DNA of 64,000 nt from Symbiodinium natans (lineage: Eukaryota > Sar > Dinophyceae > Suessiales > Symbiodiniaceae). Below are positions 29,640 to 40,170 of this stretch, in pieces. Below the pieces are notes generated by a model. The model was not told the origin of the DNA and made no database searches. It saw only the letters and a list, made by a program, of their open reading frames with translations. The position numbers and the translations under genes were made by a program. How positions within the stretch are numbered: the first letter of the stretch is position 1; every line of letters begins with the position of its first letter. The DNA lies in the NCBI GenBank assembly GCA_905221605.1, contig CAJNDS010002686.1, positions 1 through 64,000 on the forward strand, written 5' to 3'.

Positions 29640-29820
29640 TCGACTGTGATGCCATGCTCGGCATGGCTTGGTTCACGTTCGATGCCTCACTTGTCATGAC
29701 CTCCTTGAATCAAGAATGATTGCATCCGACTTGCCTTGGCAACGGCTTGGCTCAAGTGACCAGGTGAAAAAGTTTGCTATGTCAAGGCTGGGCGTGCTTG
29801 TGATGCGACCAACAAGGCGG
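29640..29820. repeat. Dispersed tandem unit R, copy 3
   Basis: TGTCATGACCTCCTTGAATC (29692), AATGATTGCATCCGACTTGC, CTCAAGTGACCAGGTGAAAA, then GGGCGTGCTTGTGATGCGACC. Confidence 0.8.
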
Positions 29821-30058
29821 ACAGCCAGGAACCGGCCCCAAGCTCGGCAGCAGCTTCGTTGTCAGCCGCACCGGGCTAAGCCCCCCCGTCAACACTTTGT
29901 CAGCAAAATGTCAGCAAAGCGGAGGAGGGCACCGACGTGCAGGACTGGCGGAGTGACTCGTATCTCGTGTTTGACATTGCCGTGCCAGGAGCACTTTAAT
30001 GGATATTGATGGTTTTTTTTCGTAAACGGAACACTTACGCGTAAACGGAACACTTACG

Positions 30059-30103
30059 GAACCACCCCCAGCCCCCACACCCCCACACCCCCACACCCAC
30101 AGC

Positions 30104-30131
<28 letters not shown>
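30059..30131 (+). repeat. CA-rich micro/minisatellite
   Basis: CCCCCACA units followed by pure CA repeats. Frames through it give Val-Cys runs only. Confidence 0.92.
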
Positions 30132-30135
<4 letters not shown>

Positions 30136-30429
30136 GGATTCACTATCCACATTCGCGTGTTCCGCGTCCCTCTGCTCCAGTGGCCGGCGTTTGCGCCTGC
30201 CACATGCCCCACGCCCCGCACATAAAATGGTCCGTCTCCGGCTGGTCCGCGTCCGACACGTTCGCAACGAGGGGTTTCGTTTTTGAACGAGCCGTTGCCC
30301 GTGATAGGTCCGGAGGCAACGGAACACTGCTCGTGCATGTCATGCGCATGACATTCGGTTACCCCCCCCCCCCCCATTGCCAGATTTTTAAAGGGGGGGG
30401 CCGTGCAATATGCCAGCGAAATGTTGGAC

Positions 30430-30770
30430 GTGCACACACACACACACACATGTGTGTGTCCAATCGTAACGCACGGATGCCACAAGGTGTGGGCAAACAA
30501 ATGCACGTATCAATAATGTCGTCGCCCACATCGCCCACACAACAACACCTGCGTTTGTGCGTGTGCACACACCTGCACGCACAAACACGCGCGCAGCTGA
30601 TGATGGCGTGCTCTCGTGGGCTTGGACGCGCACATAGACATGTGTGTGGATGGACGCACACATGTCAGCGCACCATGCGCACCATAACGCACGGCTACCG
30701 CAGGACGTGGGCAAACAAGTGCCACTATGAGATGATGTTCGGCTCTCATGTCTCTGCGTGGATGTGCACA
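30430..30770. repeat. Two diverged copies of a roughly 215-bp unit
   Basis: GTAACGCACGGATGCCACAAGG(...)GTGGGCAAACAA near 30466 matches ATAACGCACGGCTACCGCAGG(...)GTGGGCAAACAA near 30682. Both are embedded in CA/TG-rich sequence with ACATGTGTGTG runs. Confidence 0.7.
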
Positions 30771-31321
30771 AGCATGTGTGTGCACGTCCACAAACATGTG
30801 TGTTTTGTGTGCGGGTCTACACGCGCGCGTGCACGCGCGAGCGTGCGCGCGCGAGCGAGGGCGCGCGCAGCGTGCGTCAGGGAGTGAGCTGTTGAATGCA
30901 GAAACTCGTGTTCCCGCCACGAAATTGCTGAGTGGTGCCTCCGGTGCCCGGTGCCTTGTCTATGCTTGCCACCGCCGCTGCACCTGCCGCAGCATGATGC
31001 GGGGATGCCGCCTGCCGCTGACGGCGTGATGCCAGCATGCCGGTGGCAGCCACTGCCGGTGTGTTTCCCGCCCGCCCGCTGGTTCCCTACACTAACCAGT
31101 GGCTCTTGCGCGGCTTGAAAAGAGGAGTGTGAGGGAAACGCTAACGGCCTGTTTTTTGGCGCCGCTTGCATTTGCGGCCACTCGGTGCTTTGCACCTCTC
31201 AGGCAGTGAAACACGTCGATGAAGTGGCCTCTCATCAGCGTTGTCGCGGACTCGCCTGAGCCGGGGCCCATCGCCAGGCTCCTCCCGTTTGCCATTGTCC
31301 GCGGATGTCCGCGGATCGGTT
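30771..31321. other. CG/TG-rich spacer, no gene recognised
   Basis: GCGCGC-rich stretch at 30818-30870. Open frames up to 149 codons on both strands are of low complexity. Confidence 0.5.
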
Positions 31322-31433
31322 GAGGGGTGTGGGGGTGTGGGGGTGTGGGGGTGTGGGGGTGTGGGGGTGTGGGGGTGTGGGGGTGTGGGGGTGTGGGGGT
31401 GTGGGGGTGTGGGGGTGTGGGGGTGTAGGGGGT
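31322..31433 (+). repeat. Minisatellite, octamer GGTGTGGG
   Basis: About thirteen units, one interrupted (GTAGGGGG) at the right. Confidence 0.95.
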
Positions 31434-31575
31434 GTGGGGGTGTGGGTGTGTGGGTGTGTGGGTGTGTGGGTGTGTGGGTGTGTGGGTGTGTGGGTGTGTG
31501 GGTGTGTGGGTGTGTGGGTGTGTGGGTGTGTGGGTGTGTGGGTGTGTGGGTGTGTGGGTGTGTGGGTGTGTGCAT
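31434..31575 (+). repeat. Minisatellite, octamer GTGTGGGT
   Basis: About seventeen units; it differs from the preceding array by one base per octamer, so the two probably share an origin. Confidence 0.95.
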
Positions 31576-31612
31576 GTGTGGGTGTGTGCATTGTGCATGG
31601 CATGTGCATGGG

Positions 31613-31712
31613 TGCGTGCCTGCGAGCTTGCGTGCCTGCGAGCTTGCGTGCCTGCGAGCTTGCGTGCCTGCGAGCCTGCGAGCCTGCGTGCCTGCGAGCC
31701 TGCGTGCCCGTC
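31613..31712 (+). repeat. Minisatellite GCGTGCCTGCGAGCTT
   Basis: Sixteen-base units of GCGTGCCTGCGAGC(T/C)T, about six copies with partial units. Confidence 0.92.
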
Positions 31713-31725
31713 CGTGGGTGGGCGG

Positions 31726-31728
<3 letters not shown>

Positions 31729-31821
<93 letters not shown>
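31729..31821 (+). repeat. (TG)n microsatellite
   Basis: About 46 uninterrupted TG units. The roughly 200-codon frames spanning 31235-31985 are built from these repeats and are not genes. Confidence 0.97.
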
Positions 31822-31824
<3 letters not shown>

Positions 31825-32484
31825 TCTCCCTCAACGCAATCCCGGTGCAGAAGGCCAGAGTAGGTAGGCGCCTGGCCAGAGCTCAGAGTCCGCTAAATAT
31901 GACGAGCAAGAGACGCGCACGAGGCGAGCTCCGGCGTTGCTTCGCGGCCGCTTCGCAGCGCAGGCCGGCGGGTTCGTGTCTGTAAGCTTAAGATCGATGC
32001 CCCGTCAGTCTGCAACCAGCTTTCTTCGCCATGCCCTGCGCGTGCTTAAAGGCTTATAACCTGCGTGCGCCAGTCAAGACCGCTGCTGGGTTTCCCTCGA
32101 AACGTCTCAAAATAGCACGTAGCTGGCGCAACTCACAGATCCTCGGCGTACGCTCCTTGCAAGGGACACGAGCGACGTGGACCCCGCCGGCGACGCCAGA
32201 AGAACGTGGAAGGAGAAGCCATGAGGCGTCCACAACCACAACCGACTCCAGCATGACCATGCCACACAATGACATGCTAAGATACGTCGCAGTCCCGGCA
32301 TAGGGCGCAGCTTGCAAGGAAACACGAATCCTTGGGCTGTTGGTCATGGGTCCGTCACCAGGTATAGAGTGCATGACATCGATGGAACATGTACCCAAGA
32401 ATTGCATCGTCCAACGCAGCTGTCTGCCGCGACGCGCGTTCATCTGCGCAGCAACGCCAGAACGAGGGGATTTGGCCTTCTCAT
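31822..32484. other. No gene recognised; spacer
   Basis: Frames of 72-129 codons are open on both strands without motif. Confidence 0.45.
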
Positions 32485-32645
32485 CCCCATAGTCAACTCT
32501 ATATCAAGCGCCTTTTCAGGGGGTGATTTCAGGATAGCCTTTTCAAGTGGTAACCCTACAAAGGGCCTTCTTCTTAAGGGGGTATAGGGTTAAGACCCTA
32601 AACCCTAAACCCTAAACCCAAAAATAGGGTATAAGAGCCCACCCG
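32485..32645. mobile_element. IR-B copy 14, broken, with ITS inside
   Basis: CCCCATAGTCAACTCTAT, a roughly 45-bp repeated segment (CCTTTTCA) and CTACAAAGGGCC are IR-B interior. At 32596-32625 a short CCCTAAA run interrupts it before ATAGGGTATAAGAGCCCACC, which resembles the IR-B right half. Boundaries uncertain. Confidence 0.5.
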
Positions 32646-32788
32646 GGGAACTCCCTTTTTCGACACGCTGGGAAACACTTGATCGAAGATTCTTCGACCA
32701 TCAGACTGACCAGGACTAAACTGCTCCCCCCCAGCGTAGAACGACTAGAAGGCTTCATAGATTCCTACCAAAAGCCCAAAGAACCCCC

Positions 32789-32849
32789 GGTTTATGGTTG
32801 ATATACCTTAATAGGAACTATAGTAATATAGGGTGTATAGTATATGACC
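32789..32849. mobile_element. IR-G copy 2
   Basis: GGTTTATGGTTGATATACCT through GTATAGTATATGACC is the reverse complement of the 6459-6512 copy, with one extra CTATACA-like stretch. Confidence 0.7.
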
Positions 32850-32897
32850 CCAACCCCAAAAGTCCTCAATCATGTGTAGAGAGAACGATGCTCCAAG

Positions 32898-32942
32898 GTT
32901 TAGGGTTTAGGGCTTGGGGTTTAGGGTTTATAGGGTTTAGGG
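32898..32942 (+). repeat. ITS, six units
   Basis: TTTAGGG with GCTTGGGG and TTTATAGGG variants. Confidence 0.92.
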
Positions 32943-33023
32943 AAAGTAACGATGTTCCGATGAGCTTTGCTACGGCCTCCCCTCAGGTCAGGGTCCTGGC
33001 TGAAGGGCAGGCAGAAAAGGGCG

Positions 33024-33062
33024 AAACCCTAAACCCTAAACCCTAAACCCTAAGCCCTAAAC
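33024..33062 (-). repeat. ITS, five units
   Basis: One CCCTAAG. Confidence 0.92.
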
Positions 33063-33180
33063 GGCTGTCGTCACTAGGTCTGAAGCTTACTGCGATGCAG
33101 CCATGAATCAGCAGCAGTGTCCGTTCCCAAGAACATTATAGCAGTGATCAAACCTTGGGGCCTCACGGGCTGCAGTAGGG

Positions 33181-33248
33181 ACCCTAAACCCTAAACCCTA
33201 AACCCTAAACCCTAAACCCTAAACCCTAAACCCTAAACCCTAAACCCT
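33181..33248 (-). repeat. ITS, nine to ten perfect units
   Basis: Between AGTAGGGA and GGTAAAGGG. Confidence 0.96.
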
Positions 33249-33674
33249 AGGTAAAGGGTATCAACTTTGGGCTTCCGAATTATCATCCCCCTAAGGTTCA
33301 TGCAGTGCCCAAGCAAGACAGATTTCCGAGGGGTTTCGCAGCATGTCAAACTCTGTGAAGCGGCCTGTGGGCCAGGACTTCCTGCTTGCACCATCGGTAG
33401 CTTCACGGCGTACTCCTGCAATAAAGTGATGGTTGCCCTGAACCTTTCGCCCTCTAAATTCCCTGAGCCCTCCAATCCTTTAAACTTTAAACCCTAAACG
33501 TCAAGAAGAAGCTGCTGGAACCATCGCAGAACGTCTGCCATCCGGCAAAGCTGAGCCCCAGGCCAGCTTGCGGTAGATGCAGGGAGACAGGTGGGACAAC
33601 CTTCATGCAAGTGACTGTTCAATGTTCAAGCCTCGAACGATTTGATGCCAACCACGTGCACAGGACTTCAGGTC
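33249..33674. other. No gene recognised; spacer
   Basis: No repeat or supported gene. A short TTTAAACCCTAAACG word lies at 33479-33499. Confidence 0.5.
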
Positions 33675-33820
33675 ACCTATAAACCCTATAAACCCTATAA
33701 ACCCTGTGAACCCTATAAAACCCTTTTGACCCTATGAACCCTATAAACCCCAAAAACCCTATAAACCCTGTAAACCCTGTAAACCCTATAAACCCTATAA
33801 ACCCTGTAAATCCTAAACCA
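33675..33820 (-). repeat. Variant array CCCTATAAA / CCCTGTAAA
   Basis: About sixteen units, mostly nonamers CCCTATAAA with CCCTGTAAA and CCCTATGAA. A telomere-derived unit two bases longer than the normal one. Confidence 0.93.
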
Positions 33821-33877
33821 ACAACACCGGAATGCTGAGATCTCGGCAATAATGGTCGGAGAGGATGACTGGTATCC

Positions 33878-33968
33878 ATCCTAAACCCTATAAACCCTAA
33901 ACCCTAAACAATAAACCCTAAACCCTAAACGCTAAACTCTAAACCCTGACCCTAAACCCTAAACCCTT
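33878..33968 (-). repeat. ITS, degenerate
   Basis: CCCTAAA with CCCTATAAA, ACAATAAA, CGCTAAA and CTCTAAA. Confidence 0.9.
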
Positions 33969-34158
33969 GCTGGTGGCCTGCAGCAGCACTAGTTTGAGCA
34001 TTCAATCGAACGCTGTATAAGCCTGGTGCAAGCGTAAGCTTGCAACTAAATCAGCTTCTTCAAAGCCTGATGCACCTCCATGCAAGGCAATTTATTACAC
34101 CACTGAACCATCGTCCGCCTTCATCTCAAAGGGGGGAGGGGCCTACAGTTGTCAATGT

Positions 34159-34243
34159 GGGGGTTTCCGAAATCAGGGGTACCTTATTTGGGTCCTGTAC
34201 ATCAGGCGATCCCAATTTTAGGGGTCCCCCAATTTTCGTAAAC
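34159..34243. mobile_element. IR-H copy 2
   Basis: GGGGGTTTCCGAAATCAGGGG with GTACC, GGGGTCCCCCAATTTTCG and TAAAC at the right. Confidence 0.72.
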
Positions 34244-36337
34244 TTATCTGATCTCTTAGACATTCCTAGGCACTCCAATATACATTCGGGGTCTTGCCGG
34301 TACTTTCTTGCCTCCCCGCCTAGAGCTGGTTTGAAACAGATTCAGGGCAGTTTTGGGGTTGGGAATGAGGAAACTGACAGGGTGTCGTTTGCATGATATC
34401 AAAGGCCTTCCTTTCCTGGTCTTTCGCTAAGTCTCTTGTGCGACCCTCTTGCCTTGCGAAGAACGAGCTCGATCGAAGACATGCCGCGTCCGAGTTCTGT
34501 GCAACCCCGGCGATTACGCCCTACTTTGGGGGAGACTCCGGGAAAAAAGTAAATACTTTTAAGGTATAAGTAGCTACAGGGAACCCAGAACCAAAAAAGA
34601 AGTATTAAGGTGTAGCACTCCAAAACCCAGTATACAGGCCCTAAAGCCCAGGTTACATGCACTCTGCTACTGACACGGCTGCGAAAAATTGCGCGAATGA
34701 GTCATGGACAGGCTGACCCAGAGCACCCCGACACCTCCGCATTCAAGCACGCAATCAAAGTAACAACGCCTAGCATATGCAGGCAACTGACTTTTGAGGG
34801 CACAAGCACAGGTGAAGCTGCGTGTCTGAGCAAGACTATCGATTGCACAGGTGTGTGCAATAGCCCGGCCAGTGGGCCACACAGCGAGCATGGGTGAAGC
34901 TGTGTACTAGCTGTGTGGCTGACCTCGCCCCCAGGGATTCACGATCGCACGCGTATACAGGAACCTCGGAACCACCATGTACGCGTGCTGCAGGCCCACG
35001 ATGAAAGGGGAAGAGCTGAGGAGCACGGCGATCACGTCTGGCGAAAGCTGAAGACGTCAAGCTGTGTCCTCGGATGTCGCAGAGCTCAAGGGATGGTGTC
35101 GAGAAATCGGGAACCCAGCACCATCTCGGAAGCGCTTCCAAGACTTTGGCACGCGACATCGCGTGACGTGGCGTGAGAGCTCCCACCAACAGTGTGAGTC
35201 GGGCCTGTGACCTGAGGTTGGTGCCATAGGCACCCGTAACCATGGCCAGAGCATGAGTACAGCTGAACTGCCAACTCCTATACTTCTGAGGGTGACGAAA
35301 GACAAGGCAACTTTGGGCAGTCCAGGCGCCAACGCCCGATGTAAAGAGATCGTGAATGATGGCTGTCGATCTGATGTTGTGGCAGGCCATACATGGCAAT
35401 CTGGCACGGTGCTCGGGTGGCTTCCCTTGTACCTCATGCATGGCAAGGGATGCAAGGAGCTGTCCTCTGCAAGGCTCACCCCCTCCGAGCCTCGCTTCTC
35501 ATGTGTGCATGTGGCTCACTTGTGCCACTGATTCGGCAGACGCAGGAGCGCAGCAGATGCACCGAGATGCACCAGGGTGAAGACCAGGCGAGACCCGAAC
35601 ATCGCCACATCCTCTGTGCTGTGGCATCATCACGGAGATCCTGTCACCATATCTTTTAGTGTTGCGGTTCTAACTGCGAGGAACTTTGGCACGCGATGGC
35701 TGCTTGCTTCGACCAGCAAAGAGTCGACGCGAACAGCTTCCTCGACACTAAGCCTTCGCCCCACTCCCGGGTGGCCAGCGTGGGCATGGCATTGCGAAGT
35801 CTTCAAGTGAGGGGCTTGAAAGGGCCTACGAAGCGCAGGAAATCCAGCAAGCTGGCACCTCAAAGCGGGTGAACAAAAGAAGACAGCGGGTTATGCCTGC
35901 CAGCCCTTGGACGAAGCCAGCGCCGGCATCTGGGCTCACACGACATCGGGGAAATCTGCCGAGGCCTTGGACGAATTCTGGCGGATGCCAAGAAGCAGCT
36001 TCGATGAACCCGGGATGCAGGGGGCCGAAGGCGTCTTTGGTCAGTCCAACAGTTCGTCGAAGGCCTAGAAGTGGGTCAGGGTTTGCAGGGCTTTCTCGAA
36101 AACTGTGAGCCATAACCATCTTACAAGTATCCTGCTTCGTCGGCCCCTGGCGTCCTTGGCACCAGATACTTGTCCTGCACTTGGGCGAGGCTTGAAACAA
36201 AAAAGCTGACGACTGATGACCGCCCAAAGCAGTTGACATCCTCGCGAGGGCGCGAGCGGCCTTTTGCAAGCAGAGGCCGGAGTCTGACCACATTCTTTGT
36301 GGGAAAGCATTGCTAGCCTTCTGCTGCCCAGGCAACC
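34244..36337. other. ITS-free block; no gene recognised
   Basis: About 2.1 kb without elements except a weak inverted repeat near 34530-34640 (AAAGTAAATACTTTTAAGG). The longest frames (34836-35441 minus, 201 codons; 35826-36341 minus, 171 codons) overlap open frames on the other strand and carry no recognisable motif. Confidence 0.45.
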
Positions 36338-36394
36338 CCAAACCCTAAACCCTAAACCCTAAACCCTAAACCCTAAACCCTAAACCCTAAACCG
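36338..36394 (-). repeat. ITS, eight units
   Basis: First unit CCCCAAA, rest perfect. Confidence 0.95.
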
Positions 36395-36505
36395 GAACCT
36401 GCAGCCTCTTGCTCTCAATGGGCCACGCGATTCATGCTCTTCGAGCTGCCCCCATGCAGCAAAGAACGAAAGATGGGTTGCGTCGCGCGTCGCGGCGTCG
36501 TGTGT

Positions 36506-36583
36506 TTAGGGTTTAGGGTTTAGGGTTTAGGGTTTAGGGTTTAGGGTTTAGGGTTTAGGGTTTAGGGTTTAGGGTTTAGGGTC
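36506..36583 (+). repeat. ITS, eleven perfect units
   Basis: Between GTCGTGTG and TCTCAGAAATG. Confidence 0.96.
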
Positions 36584-36918
36584 TCAGAAATGCTCATATA
36601 CTTCCATGCTGTAGGAGAGCCACGCTGACACTTCTTTTTGGTCTCATGCTTCTGGCAGAGGGGCGACATCAGTTCCATTCACTTATGTGACACCCTTTCG
36701 ACGGACTCAACAGCCCCTGGATCGACCAAGCATGTAACGATATGCAGTAGAGATGCGGGAGACCTGGGAGATGCGAGTCTTGATTTTCTTTCTTTGTTTC
36801 AAGTCAGCAAAATCGCCAAGTGAAAGCGAAGCTCAAAACAGAGTTCTGCAAACTCTGAACGCTACAAACCCTGTCCTGCGTCTTTGTGGCGCCTGCGGCA
36901 GGTGCAGCTGAGAGTTGG
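36584..36918. other. No gene recognised; spacer
   Basis: About 335 bp of unassigned sequence. Confidence 0.5.
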
Positions 36919-36925
36919 AGGCATA

Positions 36926-37017
36926 CCAGGATGGGCGATTAAGCCCCAGAGTCCCCAGAATCAATCCTCTAAAGGCCCTTTTGAAAGGGGTTATAGGATA
37001 TAATAGCCCATCCTGGT
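36926..37017. mobile_element. IR-B copy 4 with 7-bp target duplication
   Basis: CCAGGATGGGCGATTAAGCC and ATAATAGCCCATCCTGGT are the ends. The direct repeat AGGCATA flanks it (36919-36925 and 37018-37024). One minus-strand frame is open right through the element (YPITPFKRAF). Confidence 0.87.
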
Positions 37018-37024
37018 AGGCATA

Positions 37025-38171
37025 GACAAGGCACCTGGAGGAAAAGTAGTGCTCGAGTCGCAGCTTGCCAGCTTGCCCTACACTCGGCTCGGAGGCTTGT
37101 CGGGCCTCGATCTCAGCTGGAGATGCCGCAGGAATCATCGGGAGAAGGGCGCTAGGAAGCTGAGAAGGGCAAGGTCAATCAACGGGTGTCGTCCCGACCT
37201 GAATTGCGAACTGGAGCGCCAACGCACCGATGCCAGTCTATGCTTATTCTTCAGTTCTGAAACGCTTCGAAGGAAGTCGAAGGGTGCAGTTTCGTACAGT
37301 ATGTTGCAGCATTCGGACATCCGTTCACATGTGGCAGCAAGTACTTCTGGCTCGGTGAAGCGTCTGCACCAACTGCTTGCGACAGTGCGCAACACGAGTC
37401 TTCCTTTTCCTCGCTGGAGACACAACAGCCACTGCCAGCGCAGAGAAGCTCAGAACATTTGACGCCTGAGGCAGGTGCTGTTGCAATGGAAGGCAGAGCG
37501 GAAGGCCTTTTCGGAGCGCAGCAGGCAGTGCCAATGTTATGCACACGTCTTCACCGACTCGGAATGCCCAGTTTCACGCCCCCTGCCTCCTGAAGCGGAG
37601 CCCTCGCCGCGGCGTACGAGTCAACTTAGGAAGCTGATAGCTGGTGATGCCACAAATCCAAGAGTCCTAGAGTGCAACAAAAGAGGGCGTCGACCGGACC
37701 GACACTGCAAAATCACGGTGAAGCCTGCGCAGCCTGGAAACAGCAGGTGCCGGCGACGTTGGCGACACGAGCCGGTGTCACTGCCAAGTGCCACAGCAGG
37801 CGAAGCGCGAGCCGGTCCTGTAGATTTGGGAGGGTTCGCGTTTTATGGTTTGGGAGTTTGGGGTTCAACTCTGAGTACCGTGTGCTTTCCTGCAGTTGCA
37901 GAAGAATGCTTAGCGGAGGGCGTCTGGATGCCTGCTGCGCCACACGCATGTCACTACCGAGCCAGTCAGCTGCCTTGGACACTCTGCGTGAAGCCGGGCA
38001 TAGGCATAGGCCGAAGCTGTGTCGCAGCACTGCGATTGGCGAAGCTGGCAACGGTCACTGGAAGAGCAATCCCACGCTGAAAAGGGCGGCGCTGTGGAAA
38101 ACCACCGAGCAACGTGTCCCGTCCTGAAGTGAACGAGTCTACATCGCCACAAGCTTTGAGGAGCCATCTAC
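37025..38171. other. No gene recognised; higher-GC spacer
   Basis: Frames up to 201 codons (37475-38080 plus) coexist with open minus-strand frames. No domain or motif recognised. Confidence 0.4.
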
Positions 38172-38240
38172 AGGTTTAGGGTTTAGGGTTTAGGGTTAGG
38201 GTTTAGGGTTAGGGTTTAGGGAAAGGGTCTAGGGTTTAGG
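38172..38240 (+). repeat. ITS with TTAGGG units
   Basis: TTTAGGG interspersed with two hexamers TTAGGG; right part degraded. Confidence 0.92.
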
Positions 38241-40078
38241 CAACATCTGAAGACACTTTTGCAGGGCATTTGGACGGCCTGTCAGAAGCCGCACCTCGCT
38301 TGCGCGAACCTTCTGCGGAGGTTTGCTGGGGGAAAGGGGTGCAGACAGCCAGCTGGCCTCCGAACGCCAGGGCATTTTGAGAACTACAGGCCAGTGGCGG
38401 CCAGTGGGTTTAGGGTTTAGGGTAGAATTGACCTGTCCACTGCCAGACTGCTCGAGAGACAGAAGAGTCGCGTCCTCTACCCGAATTCAACCGCCGACTG
38501 CTCGCATCCCGGCAACGGTGCATGGCCTCTTTCTGGCAAGTTCAGAGGAATATGTTGTGAGTCGAGGAATGACTTCCAGCGCTTCGGACGCCAACGTTTA
38601 GGGACAACGCAGACCATATCTCAGCACTTTGATGCAGCGCCTGGCCCTGCTGCGAAAGTTCCTACAAGCTCTTTGCTGCATGTGGTCAGGATTCAGGGCG
38701 GCATGATGACGCGGAGGTCTTCGGGCTGGGCACTTGTTATACAAGACTGCTAAGAGGGCATCAATCTAACACGGGCCGAGCATGCTGTTCGCAGGGAAGC
38801 GAGAGAGGACTGCCTTCATGCTGAGGGGGCAGCCTCAACAGGGAGCTGCTGAGAATTTACCTAGGACCTAGGATTTTGGAGGTCAAACCCTCATATTTAA
38901 GAGCCGTTAGAACCTACTTCAGGGACTTCAGGTGCAAGCAGTTCACCTCCCAGCCTGATTTCCTCCCCGGCGTCCAGAAGCCAGACGTCCGAAGAATTCA
39001 AGGTCAACCCAGCTTTTGCAGCTCGGGGGTGCACTGAACTATGCACCCCAGGGGTATTTTGGGCACTGTACGGCGGAAATGGCCCAACGAGCTCCCAATA
39101 TCTTCGGGAGGTTTCTGTCGGCTAAGCCCGGATCCTTAGCGACTTACTGCACGCTCGCCCCAGCGATCCGACGCTCGCAGCGTCGATGTGCTTGCCACCG
39201 CAGCTTCGCTTCGAGAGCCAACCTATGTGTTGATACACTTGTCGTTCCCACGAACATGCACTCGCCCTGGCCCTCTCTCTTTAGTGCTGCGCGGTATGCA
39301 ACAACAGCTGTACTTAAGGCACTTTCTCGTTCCGCAAGGAGGGCACACTTCAAGCCTGACACGGCCACTCCATTTGCAACCACCTTCCGTAGCTTGTGTG
39401 CCTGTTCGGGGCCAAGTGGGTTGGCCTGTCGGCACCATGCAAAAGCAACTGGAACCGTAGCCGCACAAGTATGTTGCACTCGCCATGTAGCTGTAGACGG
39501 GTTCGAACAAGTGCGCGCATGGATTCTCAGGAAGACCGGCCGTCCAACTGAGTGCCGAGTCCACTTGAAGTGCACGCCGTGTCCGCTGAGAGCCCATGGA
39601 TGTGAGAGACGGAGCACCCAAGGATGACCCTGCAAGCGGGAAAAGAAGGACGGGCGGCAAAGTCAGCCCGGGCGACAGTGTGCGCGGCGCTTAACCCCTC
39701 CCTTGCAGGTACGGGGGTGCATGAACTCAAACAAGGGCACACGCTTGAACTTAAAATGCGCAACGGTGAACTGTGACGTACAGGATCCGGAACGAGTTCG
39801 CATGTTTGCACAGGCTGCACCTCATGTATGCAGTCTAGAAGCCGGATGAGGGAAGAACAGAAGTGACACGTGTTGGAAAGCATTTTCTAGGGCATCCAGG
39901 CCCTTTCATGCCACGGAGACGTGCAATCGTACATGAATTTCATGAAGGTGCAACTTTTAAGGGCGCTTTTCTACAAGCATATGGCCTTAAGGTTGAAAGG
40001 TTCGCTGCAGCGCAGCAATTTTTGTCAAAGCTGTGACATTTGCGAGGTCCGAGATCGGATCTGAGCACTCAGGTCACT
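38241..40078. other. No gene recognised; higher-GC spacer
   Basis: A two-unit ITS word lies at 38407-38422. Frames 39016-39627 (plus, 203 codons) and 39144-39635 and 39223-39660 (minus) are all open over the same bases, so chance openness from base composition is the simplest reading. Confidence 0.4.
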
Positions 40079-40170
40079 ACCAGGACGGGCTATCATACCC
40101 CGCAACCCTTTACAAAGGCACTTTACAGGGTTGATGATGGGGATTCTAGGGCCTAATCGCCCATCCTGGT
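40079..40170. mobile_element. IR-B copy 5
   Basis: ACCAGGACGGGCTATCATAC and CTAATCGCCCATCCTGGT. The interior has ACAAAGGCACTTTACAGGGTT. No clear target duplication. Confidence 0.85.

Noticed and set aside
29747-29756. TTGGCTCAAG, like the 3' part of the dinoflagellate spliced leader (also at 28421, 44073, 46256)
   Set aside because: Only the last 10 bases match; the upstream CCGTAGCCATT is absent at each site, and one site lies in repeat R while two are a duplicated copy. Not evidence of leader genes or retroposed transcripts.
30180-30887. 235-codon frame, the longest in the window
   Set aside because: Its second half is CA/TG- and GC-repeat translation (ARARAR, THTHM) and the first half has no recognisable domain.
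31235-31985. Open frames of about 200 codons on both strands
   Set aside because: They consist of Val/Gly/Cys or His/Thr/Pro runs from GT-rich satellites; no real protein composition.
34530-34640. Further IR-C-like copy (AGGGAACCCAGAACC)
   Set aside because: Shares one internal word but lacks the TAGCCCAG ends; not enough to call.
38870-38890. CCTAGGACCTAGG palindrome as regulatory site
   Set aside because: Short palindromes of this size are expected by chance in 64 kb and no gene is nearby.
39016-39660. Possible 203-codon gene
   Set aside because: Both strands are open over the same bases, no motif, no conserved neighbour; expected by chance in higher-GC sequence.
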